From positions 52,501 to 116,500 of the forward strand of contig CAJNDS010000104.1 in the NCBI GenBank assembly GCA_905221605.1: 64,000 nucleotides of DNA, in the 5' to 3' direction. This stretch comes from Symbiodinium natans (Eukaryota; Sar; Dinophyceae; Suessiales; Symbiodiniaceae). The position numbers and the translations under genes were made by a program. Shown one piece after another: positions 11,827-24,900 of the stretch; position 1 is the stretch's first letter, and each line of letters begins with the position of its first letter. Below the pieces are notes generated by a model. The model saw only the letters and a list, made by a program, of their open reading frames with translations. It had not been told where the DNA came from and made no database searches.

Positions 11827-12061
11827 CGGGGGTTTTGCCGGGAGGGGTGGGGGGGGGGCTTCTCGGGGTTTTGAGGGGGCTTGCAGTTTGATTTTCTTCC
11901 AGTTTGTATTGGGAAAAGGGGCTCTGAGGTTCTCGTTTCGCCTCCCCCTGCAACCATGAAACCCCAAGCCCCTTAACCCCTCAACCCCCGAACCCTACAA
12001 TCCTAAAGCGCCTAAAGCCCCAAGCCATCCCTGCTCGAAGCTCGAATCCTGAACCTAGAAA

Positions 12062-12262
12062 CCCAGGACCCCAAACCCTGAACCCCAAACCCTGAAACCC
12101 TAAACCCTACAACCTTTAACCCTAAACCCTAAAACACCCTAAACACTAAACCCTAAACTCTAAACCCTGAACCCTAAAACCCCAAACCCTAAAACCCTGA
12201 ACCCAAAAACCCGAAGCCCTAAACCCTAAAACCCTCAACCCGAAGTCCTGAAACCCTAGGTT
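12062..12262 (+). repeat. Degenerate telomere-like tract, C-strand
   Basis: Variants such as CCCTAAA, CCCTGAA and CCCAAACC spaced 7-9 bases apart, ending shortly before the exon-like island at 12299-12350. Confidence 0.85.
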
Positions 12263-12298
12263 TCCTTTGGCCCTCCACTTGAGCCCGCGGATCCCCAG

Positions 12299-12350
12299 CG
12301 ACCGCGCCGCCGCGCTGGCGGCGCGGGTGACCGCCGACTCCACGGCCCGG
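12299..12350 (+). CDS. Putative short exon (helical, Ala/Arg-rich)
   Basis: A GC-rich island of about 50 bases follows a CCAG acceptor and reads DRAAALAARVTADSTARR in an open + frame. It is bracketed upstream by C-strand and downstream by G-strand telomere-like repeats, as the confirmed exons are. No family is assigned. Confidence 0.35.
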
Positions 12351-12361
12351 CGACTTAAAGG

Positions 12362-12800
12362 GGGTTCAGGGTTTAGGGTTTAGGGTTTAGGGGTGGTGGT
12401 TTACGAAAATAGGGGACCCCTAAAATAGACCCCCAAATAGTAGGATCCCCTTATGATAAGGACCCCAGTAAGGCATCCCGTGAATTTCAGAAACCGCCAT
12501 GTAGGGTTTTCCGGGTCTACTAACAGGGGTTTAGCGGTTTAGGGTTCAGAGTTTCAGGCATATAGGGTTTGTCTCGGGGGTCTAGGGCTCGGAGTTTAAG
12601 GTTTCAGGTTGAGGGTTTAGGGTTGAATTTGGGGGTTTTAGGGTTTAGAGTTTAGGGGTTTAGGGTTTACTTTGGGGGTTGAGGTTTAGGGTTGAGGATG
12701 TGTAGGATGTTTTGTGTTGAGGGTGTTTAGGGTTGAGGATGTTTAGGATATTTAGGGCTTGTTGAAGGTTGAGGGTTTTAGGGTTGAGGATTCGGGTTGA
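12362..12800 (+). repeat. Degenerate telomere-like tract, G-strand
   Basis: TTTAGGG, TTGAGGG and related units run from 12362 to about 12395 and again from about 12525 to 12800. They are interrupted by one copy of a dispersed repeat (12398-12490). Confidence 0.85.
12398..12490 (+). repeat. Dispersed repeat, copy 1 (second copy at 36778)
   Basis: This segment shares GGTTTACGAAAATAGGGG, then ATAGTAGGATCCCCTTATG, then a GTAAGGCA block with 36778-36875 in the same order, spacing and orientation. It contains several short internal inverted repeats around AGGGGACCCCT. It could be a small non-autonomous mobile element; no coding potential is seen. Confidence 0.7.
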
Positions 12801-13322
12801 GGGTTTGGGGCCTTTTTAATGTGGCTAGGTTAATCAAGTCATGAGCACGAGCGGCGGGTGTGGTTGTGTTGTCTTCGTATGGGAAAGGTTCAGGACGCCT
12901 TTGTTTCAGGAGCTTAGGCTTTCGGTTTAAGCCTGAAGTCTTGGGGACTCTTTGGAGGCTTTTTGTAACGCACGGGTTTTGGTAAGTCGGTTCTGGTTGT
13001 GAGCTTTTGCTGGCCCAGGTTGGGTGGCCTCTGACGTTGAGCTTCTGATTGTTTGGTTTAGGCTTGGGGATCTTGGGTTGCAGGAATCGCGTGTTCAGGG
13101 CTGATCGAAGGTCGCAAGGGACCTTGTGCAGTATTGCATCGTGCATGCGTCTCATGCGCAAGCGTAAGGGGTCGACCCAAACACGTCGACTGGACCCATT
13201 GTCCCGATCTCAGGTCAATTCCCCTTTAGAAGCCAGGAGCCATTGGTGTGGGGTTTGAGGTTTAAGGTGGCGCTTGGGATTCTGAGCCCCCCCCCCCGCC
13301 CATGGAAAGTAGCTCTGTCCAG

Positions 13323-14444
13323 GGAGACCTGCGCATCGCCGACTCGGAGGCCACCGGGGGAGGGAAGCTGGCGCGCTGCTGCTGATGTTCCGCTGAGTCT
13401 AGGGCCTCTAGCGCAGCTACTGGTAGGGTGGTTTCAGTGGTTTCAGCTTTGTGTCCAGCCGTGTTCCACTCTTCTCCACTCAATAGCCGGTCACAGGTTC
13501 GAGGCGTTGAGGATGGTTGAGACTCGTGTGCTCTCTGGCTTGGTGTAAGTCGAAGATGGAGGAATAGTGTCCCCTGAGCTTCACAAAGCTGCTTGCCATG
13601 TCAGTCCGAAAGTCCTTAACTGCTCCGCTTCTGCGGCTCATGGTCGGGGATGTTCTCGCCGTAGTCGTGGTCGCTGTGTCGTTGCGGTGGCAGTGCCGGC
13701 GTGGTCGTCGTTTGATGGTAGTGTTGGGATGTACCAAGTCAGAGCACTCTCCCAGGATGGGCCGCTGGTCGTCTTACACAACTTCGAGACAGAGGAGAAC
13801 ACAGGGTACATCAAGACTCCAAGCAGGTTGACCTTAAAAGCCCTCATGTTTGGCGCGAGAAGGAGCTCACCATGCTGAAGCAGCGGGGCAAATCTGTGGT
13901 TGGTGTGCCTTTTGCCCGGGGCCCGAGTGCCCCCAAGTGCGTGTGCAAGTGTGTGAGAGTACTCCCTCTTGTGCCGGCGAGCAGCTGCGCACCTGCAGGT
14001 GGAGCGGTTGCTGAGGGAACGGAGCTTGCTGGACAAGGCCGGATGGTTGGCGGTCAGTTGAGCCCCTGTAAATGTCATGGTGGCGCGCGTTTGTGGCTCC
14101 CTCCACCCGCCCCAGCCTTGTGTTGGTTAAGGTCTGGGCGCTGCCGCTGTACGACTTGATCTACCGGTCTGAGAAGGGCCTCTGCTTTTCGGCCCTTGGG
14201 CCTGACGTGAACAGTGGGATCCATTCGGTCGTCCCCCACTCGCTGAGGGCCCTGCGTTAGAACCCCAAAACTTTCAAGGCCCCGAACCCTTATCCCTGCA
14301 CCCTCCTGCACCCCTACAATGCCCTAAGACGCATCAGATACATGCAGCACATGCACCCATGGCATCTTTCGCAAGGAAGGTTGTCTTATCTACCAATACG
14401 ATGACCAAGCAACTGTTGAGATGGTTCTTCAACAGAGATGGGCT
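13323..14444 (+). CDS. Unassigned exon cluster (possible RRM-like fragment)
   Basis: Several + segments have exon-like frames with splice-like edges: about 13323-13378 (DLRIADSEATGGGKLAR), about 13755-13805 (DGPLVVLHNFETEENTG), about 13866-13905, about 13999-14037 (VERLLRERSLLDK before AAG|GC) and about 14120-14180 (VWALPLYDLIYRSEKG). The best is 14376-14444, exactly 23 codons ending at GTAAGC. That exon reads EGCLIYQYDDQATVEMVLQQ, which resembles the third strand and second helix of an RNA-recognition motif, but no partner RNP2 strand was found. Whether these form one gene is unknown. Confidence 0.35.
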
Positions 14445-14764
14445 GTAAGCGTTGAACCTGGAACCCCAAATCCAGAATTTCTACCTTCGGGTCTGGCACT
14501 GTGCCAAAAGAGTCAGAACAGTCAAGCGCAGCTTGTGTTTCGAGTCCAGAACATAGCGCATACACGGGGGGTTTCCGAAAATCGGGGTTCCCTTTTGGGG
14601 GGTTCCCTTGAAGGGGACTCCGTTCTACTTGGGGTATAAACGGGGCATAATACCCCCTACTTTGAGAAACACCCACATGTCAGGGAGTCGGCCACCCGAC
14701 CGATGTCAGACCGAGGCCATGACTCCTCAACATCGCTGCCGCTGCCAGGCCGCTTGGAGGGGAC

Positions 14765-14884
14765 CCTAAACCCTAAACCCTAAACCCTAAACCCTAAACC
14801 CTAAACCCTAAACCCTAAACCCTAAACCTTAAACCCTAAACCCTAAACCCTAAACCCTAGACCCTAAACCCTAAACCCTAAACC
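14765..14884 (+). repeat. Telomere-like tract, C-strand (CCCTAAA)n, then G-rich flank
   Basis: About 17 near-perfect CCCTAAA units. G-rich GGTTGAGGG-like sequence follows directly to about 15030 without an exon between, one of the few places where the usual order around exons is reversed. An in-frame ATG at 14703 (MSDRGHDSSTSLPLPGRLEG) just before it could be a start exon. Confidence 0.9.
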
Positions 14885-15090
14885 GGGGGGTGGCTGAGGG
14901 TTATGGATGTTGGCGCGTAGAAAATTGGGGGTTGAGGGTTTTGGTGTTTGGGCAGTTTGGTGTTTCTGAGAGTAGAGGAGCATCTGGGAATCTCGGGCTT
15001 CGGGGGCTCTTCTCTGGGGTTCGGAGTTTCCTTATCCTGCTACCCTGCACAGCTTTCCACCTCGAAAAGCTCTGTACTCAAAGCCGGCAG

Positions 15091-17770
15091 GACATCGCCA
15101 CCTGGGTTGGCGCGCGGGTGACTGAAGAGGTGACCCCAGCGACGGAGCTCCTGGTGGCGCAGAAGGCAGCAGCCAAAGTAGGTTAAAATCTGAGCCATGG
15201 GGATGTATCTGATATTCACAAGATAAAATCCAGTAATCGATGTGTTCCCTCACATGTTTTTGGTGTTCGCTGAGCTAGCTCGAAACATGCGCAAAGAACG
15301 CACGCTTAGTTTCAGACAGCCGGCGTCACTTTGCCACGCTGCAGTTCGCGCTTGACCTGAGAGTGCGCAAAGAAGAATAGCCGGATAACATGTCCTAGGT
15401 ACGCTAGGAAGAATTGATTATGATTCGGCGACTCCCGTACTTTTTGCCTCACAGAAGCTTTGCACCACACCAGCCCCCCAAGCCCTCCCACTTCTGCACA
15501 CCACCCCACCCTCCCACTCCACCCCAATACCCTCCTACCCTCCCTCCCCAAAGAAGAGGTCAGCCTGCGGCCGGACTCCAAGTACCAGATGGCTCTGAAC
15601 CTCAGGCTGCCCATCGTCAGGTGCCCGGGGGCTTGCATCCTTTGCTTCTTTATGCCTTTTTCTTGGGGTAAAGGCGCCTTACTGGGCAGACTGGGCTTTG
15701 CTTGAGGGTGTGGAGGACGTTGAGTAACTTGGGGTTTGGTTTTTTTTCAGTTCCAGGCCCAGCTACCTCGAAGCCCTGTGGAGCCAGCAGCGGCTGGTGG
15801 ACAAAGAGCCACTCGGACACTTCTCGGAGGGGTTTGAAGCGGCCGCAAGGCTCAGGGTTGGGGATGTAGAAGTGGAGATCCAGCCAAAAGGCACATGAGT
15901 GCGTGCCTCAAGCAATCACTATTTTCGGTTAGGCCCTTACTTATTCTTCTGTCATGGCAGCGTTCGGTCCACACACGTGGCTCCTTTTGAACACAGGGTA
16001 CTCCGAAAAGCTCTTGGTCCATAGGTCTGCTTGTGTATAGGCGATCCCCGCTACAAAATCGGCCAAGTGTTTGGAGAACCAAATTGCTGGACCACTCCGG
16101 CATAAAAAACTCTGACAAGAGTAGCAGAGGAGCACTCAGATCCAGAGCCACACAGGCTTACGTTTTTGGCAGAGTAGGCTCTTGGAGAAAGTCACATATC
16201 ATTACTTCCCACCATACGGCCAAGACCCATGTCTGCAGAAATCGCACACAGATCCCACTCTCGTAGGAGCTCCAAATCTTGATCCCGACAAAGAAGCGCT
16301 GCTGACGTAGCGAATTTTGATAGACGTAGCGCATTTTGATACATCAACGGCCGGGGGACACTCCGCAAGTGTGCAAGATCTTGGTTCTAGTTGCCTTCCG
16401 ATCAGACCATTCGGTACATCGCCGTTCCCTAGGCCACACTACCCCTGATGGGCCAGAAGTTTCCCGAAAAGGCTTGACCCCGGTTTTGCTGTCTGCGCAA
16501 ACGAGCACTCGAAACCCTGCAACCCTGGAACCCCTGGACCCGAATGCCTCGAGGACCCACTTTTTGCCACCGTTGGCTGGGCTGGCCATCAACCTTGGTC
16601 CGGTCCAGGTGGGATCCGGTGGGTTTCTTTGGGGGTTGAGTGGTGTAAAACTTAAGGGCCCACCTCCCCCTCCATCATATCTTCTCAGAGCCCTAAAACA
16701 AAAGGCACGCAGAGCTAGGGTTGAGGGTCGAGGGTTTGGTCGTTTTTTGTTTGGATTGTGTGTGTGTGCACTAGAGCTGAAAGCATGTATTCTGCATGGC
16801 TGACAAGCCCCAATGCATTCCAGCTAGAGCCGGGAAGCCAAGCCCTCAAACCGAAGACGACAGGACCAGGTCTCACCGGAGCTCCGACGGCGTGCCGAAG
16901 CTGCTGGGGTTGCTCGGCAAGGGAAGATATTGAACTTGCTTTCCTGGCTTGGCTTGGGCTTTTGGGATGTCCGTGCATGGTGGGAGGTATCTGCCTGGGG
17001 TTTCAAGGGCGCAATTTTGCGCCCAGAACATCTCGTGTGCAGGCTACGATCACGACTTTGGACAAGGCGGAAATCATCATCGTGACAGATGCCTCGAAGC
17101 CGATCTACAAGGCCGGGAATATCCTCCAGTCAGAGTCAGACCTCAGAACCTCCCAACAACCACCCGAAACGCATCTCCCCACCACACCTCCTTTTCTCCT
17201 GGGCCATGTATCCCTGAAGCCATTCAACTTCCAACCCCTAACCTTCCTAAACCCTCACACCACCCCCAAAGCTCTCCGTTACTCCCCCTTATATAGACGA
17301 ACTTACAATACAAGCTCTTCCACCCTTCTTATGCCCTCTGCCCCCCCTTGAAGAGGAGGGGAGAAACTTGGGGATGCTCCTGGCGCCTCCGCGCTGGCTC
17401 GAGCGCTGCCTTCAGCTGCTTGGGAGGTTGACTTCCAGCACCTTCTTTCTTCATTTTTTCCTCTTTTGTTTGGCCTACAAAGGGCAAAAGGCTTTTAGGG
17501 TTTCCGTGGGGCCAATGGGGCCCGGAGAGGATCGGCTGCTGCCTGGAGATTGCCGGAGAGCTGGAGGCGACTCGGCACGTTCTGTCCTTGTTTCGGATGT
17601 TTCGGGACGTTTCCGGGAGTCCGGGCTTTAGAAAGATAGTTATGATGATGATGATGGTGGTGGTGGTGGTGATGATGATGATGATGTTTATTGTTGCTTA
17701 TCATGATTACGATGTTATGATTCTGTCTTGTCAGTATTCAAAAAATATGGTTCTGATTTTGCATATATAA

Positions 17771-17801
<31 letters not shown>

Positions 17802-17859
17802 TGTATGTATGTATGTATGTATGTATGTATGTATGTATGTATGTATGTATGTATGTATG

Positions 17860-17897
<38 letters not shown>

Positions 17898-18918
17898 TTG
17901 TATAGGTCTCTTCTAGCCGAGAAGCCCTTAGCCGTGAACCCAGCACCTTGAACCTCCTCTCGGTTCTGAGAGTTTGTCCACGAGGTCCCCCAGGCAGGCG
18001 TCCCTATGGGCGGGAGCCTGCTCAGCGTGGAGGCGAGGAGCGTGAGGGTGCCAAGGATTTCTTTTCACAGGAACTTGAGGCTTTCGGTGTCTCTTTATCG
18101 CTCTTTGCACTCAGAGGTCATGGTGCTTGCATGGTGTGTTTCAGTGTTGGAGTTGAAGGCTTCCGAGCTTTCAGCAGGTCGTGGCGCGACCTCCTTGGAA
18201 GGGTTTAGGCTTTGGACCCGGAACATGCGCAACTCGACTCGAGAAGCTGGCAGCTAGGTTCATGAGTAGAAGGTCGTTAAATACTACATGAGCCTTCATA
18301 GATTCTTCATAGATTCTTTCAAGTACTTGCTCGAACTGAGCCCCGAAACATGTGCCGGAGGCAGAGATTTCCCCTATCTTGGCAGACTGTGTCCTGTGCC
18401 TTGTGTGTCTCGGCGGCCTGGAGACTTTCCGAAGCCTGGAACCCTCTCAGCACCCCAGTATGCCCCTAAAGGGTGCTCAATGCGTTTCACCTCAGCTCTC
18501 CACTCCTCTCCCACTCCTCTCCTCCCTGTCCTCTCCCCTCTCCCCTCTCCCCTCTCCCTTCTCAGAAGCCCCGGATGGTGCTCGTTTGCAGCGTCTATGG
18601 TCGCAGCAGTGTCAGCAGAGAAGCAGCTGGAGCGCTGTGAAGAAGCATGGCCATTAGCTGATTAGCTGCTTTTTCAGATAGCAGCTCAGGTATCTGCCTC
18701 CAGGCCGTGGGGGATGGGTACCCCAAGTTGGAATCGCTAAAGACCCCAAAGGGCACCATGGGGCGCACCGAATCGAAGCATCAATGTTTTTGTTGGCTTT
18801 GTATGTCTCGGGGTTTGTCTAATTTCTGGGCACTTCTTTGGGTGTCTGGACGAATATGCATATATAGATATATAACACTATGTATATATACATATATGTA
18901 TATGTATAAATATGTATG

Positions 18919-18956
<38 letters not shown>

Positions 18957-21900
18957 GATATGTTTTTGTATATGTTTTTGTATATGTTTTTGTGTCTTTG
19001 TATATGTACATGTATATGTATACGTGTATGTATATACATATATTCGTTTTTGCTTCTTTTAAGGCAAGTCCTTTCTACAGAGCGCAAGAAGAAGGCCCAC
19101 AATTCGGAAGAATCCTCGTGTGGGATATGTGGGGTAGGATCCATGGTGATTCAAAAGGCGATGGCAAATCATGATGGTGAGTACTCCGGCTGCCAGTGTC
19201 TACGAAGTGGTGCGGATTGGGCATTGCCTGTGCTGACAAGCAGCGGATATCAACAGGAAGTTTCATTGTCAAGTAACATCCCGTTCGATACTCTTTGCCG
19301 TTCAGCTTAGTGAAGTCACGGTTGGGAGACATGCCCCAAGCAATCCAACATCTAGCCGTGGAAAACTCCAAAGCTTGGCTCTCCAGTCCTGCTGACTTGG
19401 CAGGTCGGGCCCGCGACCAGGCTTTGCACATGGCATATCGCTGTGGGGCCATGACTGGGGCTTGTAGCCTGGGAGGGCTGAAAGGGGGAGGTCTTGGAGT
19501 CTTGGAGTGGCAGCTTGGGGATTGCCGTGAAGTACCCCAAAACCCTAAAGTGTGGGGAACTTTCTCAGCTTCGGGCTCCCAGGCCCCCCACTACCCACGC
19601 CTTGAACCCTAAACCTGAGAACCAAAGAGCCCCTGACACCCAAAAACCTGAAGCCCTGCGCCGGAAGAACCTTTAGAAACCAAAAGCCCTTTATCGATAG
19701 AACGCCGGCGCGACGCGCGAGGACCACCTTGGAGCCCAACGACTCGCAGGTGACGCACGCCGCTTGGCGCGGCGACGAAGCGATTTTCCAAAGGGGCCGC
19801 CAGTTCCTTTTTGCGACGGCTCAGGGTGAATAGGGCCTTTGTTTTGGGGGTGCGGGTGGGTAGGTGGGTTTGAGACCTCGAGGAGCCATCTTGAGGTTTC
19901 AAGAGATGGCATTGCTGGGGTTTGGTTCTCTGGGCGATTGAGCAAAAGGAACATACAACTCGCTCAGGTCCTTTTCAACGTCGTTCCTGGTGTTTTGGTC
20001 AATGTGTCTGTTCGCGTAGACGAGGACCGCTGCGGGTCACGGTGAAGGCACGAAAGCTCGCGTAGCGTAGGGGGCCGACCACGGCCAGAAAACAGCGTAT
20101 TATTGATACTATCTTATTGGGGGGGAGGGGGGGTAAATTGATATATCACACGAATTCCTTGGTTTTGGAAGGGAGGGGGGGGGGGGTAAATTGATACATC
20201 ACACGAATTCCTTGGTTTTGGAGGGGGGGGAGGGGGGGGGAAATTGATATATCAATACCTGAAGGGGGGGAGTTTTTACGTCAGACCTGACTCCGTCGCG
20301 TGTTGACCGCAGTGCGTGAGTCAGGCTCCCAGCACAATGATGTGTTGATTGCAACGAGCTAGTTGATTGCAAGAAGCTAGTATCTTCCCTGCGACGGCTG
20401 AAAAGAAGACTCTGACCCCTCAAGCATGCCTCCAACAGGTCCCTGCCCACACTTTCTCATGCAACTTTGCTCTTGCTTCCAGCCCCCGAGCTTTCGTCCT
20501 CCCTGCCTCCGGCCCTCAAGTTGGGCTGCCGAAGACTGAAGAGTGATAGTGTGCCCCTTGGGTTGGTTGTCTTGAGAAGCCTTCCGCGCCCTCACCCTCC
20601 CTTTTTTTTGGTGTTTAGGGATTTGGGGCAAGGGACGCTTGGACTTCGAAGTTCAGGGGGGGGAGTGCTCAGTACAACCTCCCCGAAATGATGTCGGGGC
20701 TCGCGCATCCTTTGCATGGCCTCTCTTGGCCCTTTCTTGCTGCCAGCAGGAGGATGACCGCGTGCAGCTCGTGGATGTCCGCTGGCTTGAAGCTTGCGTG
20801 GATACCGGGAAGAGAGCTTCGGAGCAAGGTTTCCCCAGGCCCGGGGACTTGGCAGAAGTCAGCAGTCTCACTTGACCATGTGGTGGCCCAATCAGTATAA
20901 CAATTGCGAGGCCTCGTGTGACCTACAATCCGAGCTGCGACGCCGCCTACTCTGCGGCCCTTCAGCCGGACTCGAGCACTCCAAGCGCCGGCGAGGCGGC
21001 AGCGGCACCGAGGTAAGCAAAATTCAGCAAAGCAAGAAGCTTAAGTTAAGCTACGGAGAAGAACCTACGGAGAACCTGATAGGATCCACGAACCCGAATG
21101 CAGACATGTGTTACCAACTTCGGCAAGAACGATACGATGTGCAGACACGACACGCAGACGGGACACGAGGACACGACGTGAAGACGAAGACACGATACGA
21201 CACGAAGATACGACATGAGGACACGACACGAAGAGGAAGATGCGACACGAAGAGAAATACCCGGGGGGTGGGGGTAGGTGGGGGGAGGTGTGCGACACTC
21301 GTGAACGCTTGCCCAGGTTTGCGGACTCTTGTGAACACAAACGCAACGGCTTTTGGTCACCTTCCGGCCCCCAGACCCCCAACTTTAAGACGAGAACCTT
21401 CTGCGGAGCATTCGGGAACAAGAACGACAAAACCCACAGTCGTACGCACAAAAGCAAAGACGACGACGAGAAGGAGGAGGAGGAGGACGACGACCATCAG
21501 GCATTCCTGGGAGAACCGCGCGGGGTTCCCCACCTGCTACCCACTGCTACCTATACCTACTACCCGCTGCCTGCTACCACCTACCTACTACTACCATTGC
21601 CTACCTACTTTTTATCTCTTGCTACCTATTGCCTGCCACCTGCTGCCGACAACCTTCTACCCGCTACCTGCAACCTGCTACTACCTAACCTGCTAGGACG
21701 ACGACGATGCCGAACACTGCCACTGCCACTGCCACTGCCAGTGCCAGTGCCAGTGCTACGTCCACTGCCACTGCCATTGCCCACTGCCGCTAGCGGCAGG
21801 CGCGACGTGTCGAGGGCGGCGCTGCCCTCGAGGATGTCAGTGCCAAGAGCACCCAGCTGGTTGAGGTGCTGTTGGGTGAACTCCGGCAGGTTAACGGTTA

Positions 21901-24900
21901 ACAGGTACTCCCCAAGCCCAGGACCCTGAGCTGTTCACAGAAATCTGAAGCTTTTGCTTCAGGGCCGAGATCCTCCGCATCCGGAATTTATTCTGGACCC
22001 TGTCGTGCCCCCCCCCACATCGAGACCCATTTTGGGGTTAGGGCAGATGGTGTCAAGACGCCAGTCTCGAAGTCCCGCAGCAACAGGACCCGTCGAAGGA
22101 GCCGAAATCTCGAGCCCGTTAAAAGTTGAAATCCTTCAAAGCGAACCCAGACCCTCAACCCTACACCCATATTCTGGGCCCCCCAGAAGCCCTTCAGAAT
22201 CCCTCAGCCTTCAAGGGCCTGCAAAACTTTCGGCTCTCCTGTCCAGGCTCCAGCTCAGCCTGGGCCGCTGGATGGCCCGCCGCTGCCACGGGGCCTGCAA
22301 AAGATACCCGAAAGAAATCCCCCGACTGACCTGGGATTTAGTGGTCAGGGGTTCGGGCTCATGGTCTCAAATCTTGGGTTTCGGTCTATTCAGTAGTTGT
22401 GCGCGCGAGGAGCCGCCAAGAAGCGACATTTTTTGGGCAGATCCCCATCCAAAGGTCCGGCCTCACCATCCGCATCACGGGGCTGGATGGCTCCTGGCAG
22501 GGCTCCAGGGAAAGGCAGCGTCTGCAGGCCCAAAGCTCGTGTTTCTTGGGATGTTTTGAAGGGTTTGGGTTTGTAGGGTTTGTCGAGTTTAGGGGCTTAG
22601 TGGTTTATGTGGGTTAGGGTTTGGGGTTGAGGTGTTTTGGGGTGTTGTGCCTGTGCCTGACAGCACCCTAAGCCTTGCTGCAGTCGGCGCATTTCAGGCA
22701 CTGGCGTGGGGGGGGTCTTCTCCCTGTTCGGGTCCACGATTTCAGGGTTTCGGGTAGGTAACCTGGTAATTTCCGGTTTCCTAAGCTCCCCTAGGTGCAC
22801 CGCACGTCTACGGTTTTTGGTTTTGGGTTCACAGGAGCTGAAAGCAGTTGGAACCTCGTGGACAGACCGCTTGTCTCAATGCGGTATGTCACACATTCCG
22901 GCCTGCCATCCCTTTCCACCCCGTGTGCGAAGCTCCTAAACTCCAGCCCTTACCACAGGCCCTGAACCCTGATCCTTGGAGATGAAGCTTCCGAAGCCCC
23001 CCAAACCCTCAAGTCGGGTTCAGCAGGAGATGGTACAGACCCTTGGAGCCAAAGTGGCGGATCAAACGAGCCGCCTTGCGGACATCACGCACATCGCCTG
23101 CTCCTCGGGCTTCACCTAGCAGCGCAAGGGGACGTTTGGGGGTGGCTCTGCTGGGGGCTTGCAGGGGTTTTGGGTTTAGCTTCTTGGGGTTTAAGAAGTT
23201 CTTGGCGGGCGTGATGCCGGGACACCCGTCATCTCCGACCCAAACCCTGAAAGAACAAAGTCAAAAAAAGCTCCAAGCGGTCAGGTCTCTAAATCACGGT
23301 CCTCCTTGAATCCCGGTTATGTTGTAGCACGACCCTTTTCTGCCTAGGAAATATACCCTAACCCCGACAGACCGCCCCAAAGTGTGGCCCGCAGGTGTGG
23401 TCCCGGAGCGCTTGGAAGCTGGCCTGGCTGAGAAAGCCAAGAAGCGGCAGATACACTTGGCCCCGTGGCGTTTCAAATTATCTTCTCTCTGTTTTTCGTC
23501 AAGAAGTGGACCCCGGTTTGAGATATTTTTGTGGCTATTTTTGGGGCATCTAGCCACACGGTCACAACCCAGAGTGCTTTTGAAAAGAGTTAGCTCCAAA
23601 GATCCCCCGTGATCCAGGTGACAGCACAGTGGCTGCTAGACTGCAATCGGCGTGGCAGCCGTCAACCAGAAGCCAGGTACAACGTCAGCAACTTGCCTGG
23701 CATCCAGGCACGAAACATCCCAAAAACCCTAAACTCCTGAGCCCTGAAATCTTCAAAAACCCTGAACCCGAAGCCTTAAAACCAAACGACCAAGGACCCT
23801 GGAACCCTTGAGAATACGGCCCCAAAGCCCAAGGCCCTAGAGTCAAAATAGCCCCTAAACCCTAAACCCTAAACCCTAAACCCTAAACCGAACCCTAAAC
23901 CCTAAACCCTAAACCCTAAACCCTAAACCCTAAACCCTAAACCCTAAACCCCCAAACCCCAAACCCCAAACCCCAAGCCTTAAACGCCAAACCTTGAAAC
24001 CGCGGCCCAGGGGATGCGGCGCCTGCGGCCTCCCCAAGTCTATCGCTGGAGGACGAGGCCTTGGCCAAAGCTAGCTCCTGCGTCTTGCCTTGCAAGAAGT
24101 TTCGGGTTTGACCCTAAACCCTAAACCCTAAACCCTAAACCCCAAACCCGAAACCCTAAACCCTAAGCCCTAAACCCTAAACCCTAAACCCTAAACCCTA
24201 AGAGGTTAGGATTGAGGGGAGGGTTGGGTTTGGGAGGCTCCTTGGGGTTTTTTTGGTTGCAGGGTTTTGGGGTGTAGTTGGGGTGGCCGGGGTTTCGGGT
24301 TAGGGTTTGCAGCGTGTACGTACATAGGATAAAGGGGAGTGGCGGAGGGAATAGTTAATGCTAGACTTTTGTTGTGGGTTCTGAGTCTCTTTTGGGATTC
24401 AGGGTTCAGGGTTTGGGTGGGTTCGGGTCTCAGGCCCAGGCTGTGTGAGTTTAGGGTGGAGGGTTTGGAAGTAAGGTGTACTACCGTTTCGGGGTTGAGG
24501 CGAAGGTGATCAGGTTAGAGGGTGACTGGGGGCTAGGGTTGCTGGTGTTGGAGTTGAGGGTGATTGAGGTTTGGGATGTGAAGAGGTTCAGGATTCCCTC
24601 ATTCGGCTCACGAGATTCTAGAAGAAGAATAAGAAGAAGCGGAGGACGAAAAGAGATCCAAGGCGTGGGGGCCACTGTCCTTGCCAAGTGCGACATCCTG
24701 GTGTCGCCTTGGGCCTTAGGCGGGGGCTTACCCCCCCCGCCCCCTGTGCTTTGACGGTTTTGTTTCAGAGAGGTATCCCGCTTCAAAGGGAACCCGAGCG
24801 TTTGGCAGCCGCCACTCGAGCCTGATGCCAGGCCTGCAGCCGAAGCTCATGCAGATGGCCAAGGCTCGGGGCTCAGGGTTTCGCTTCCCCCGAGCTTCAA

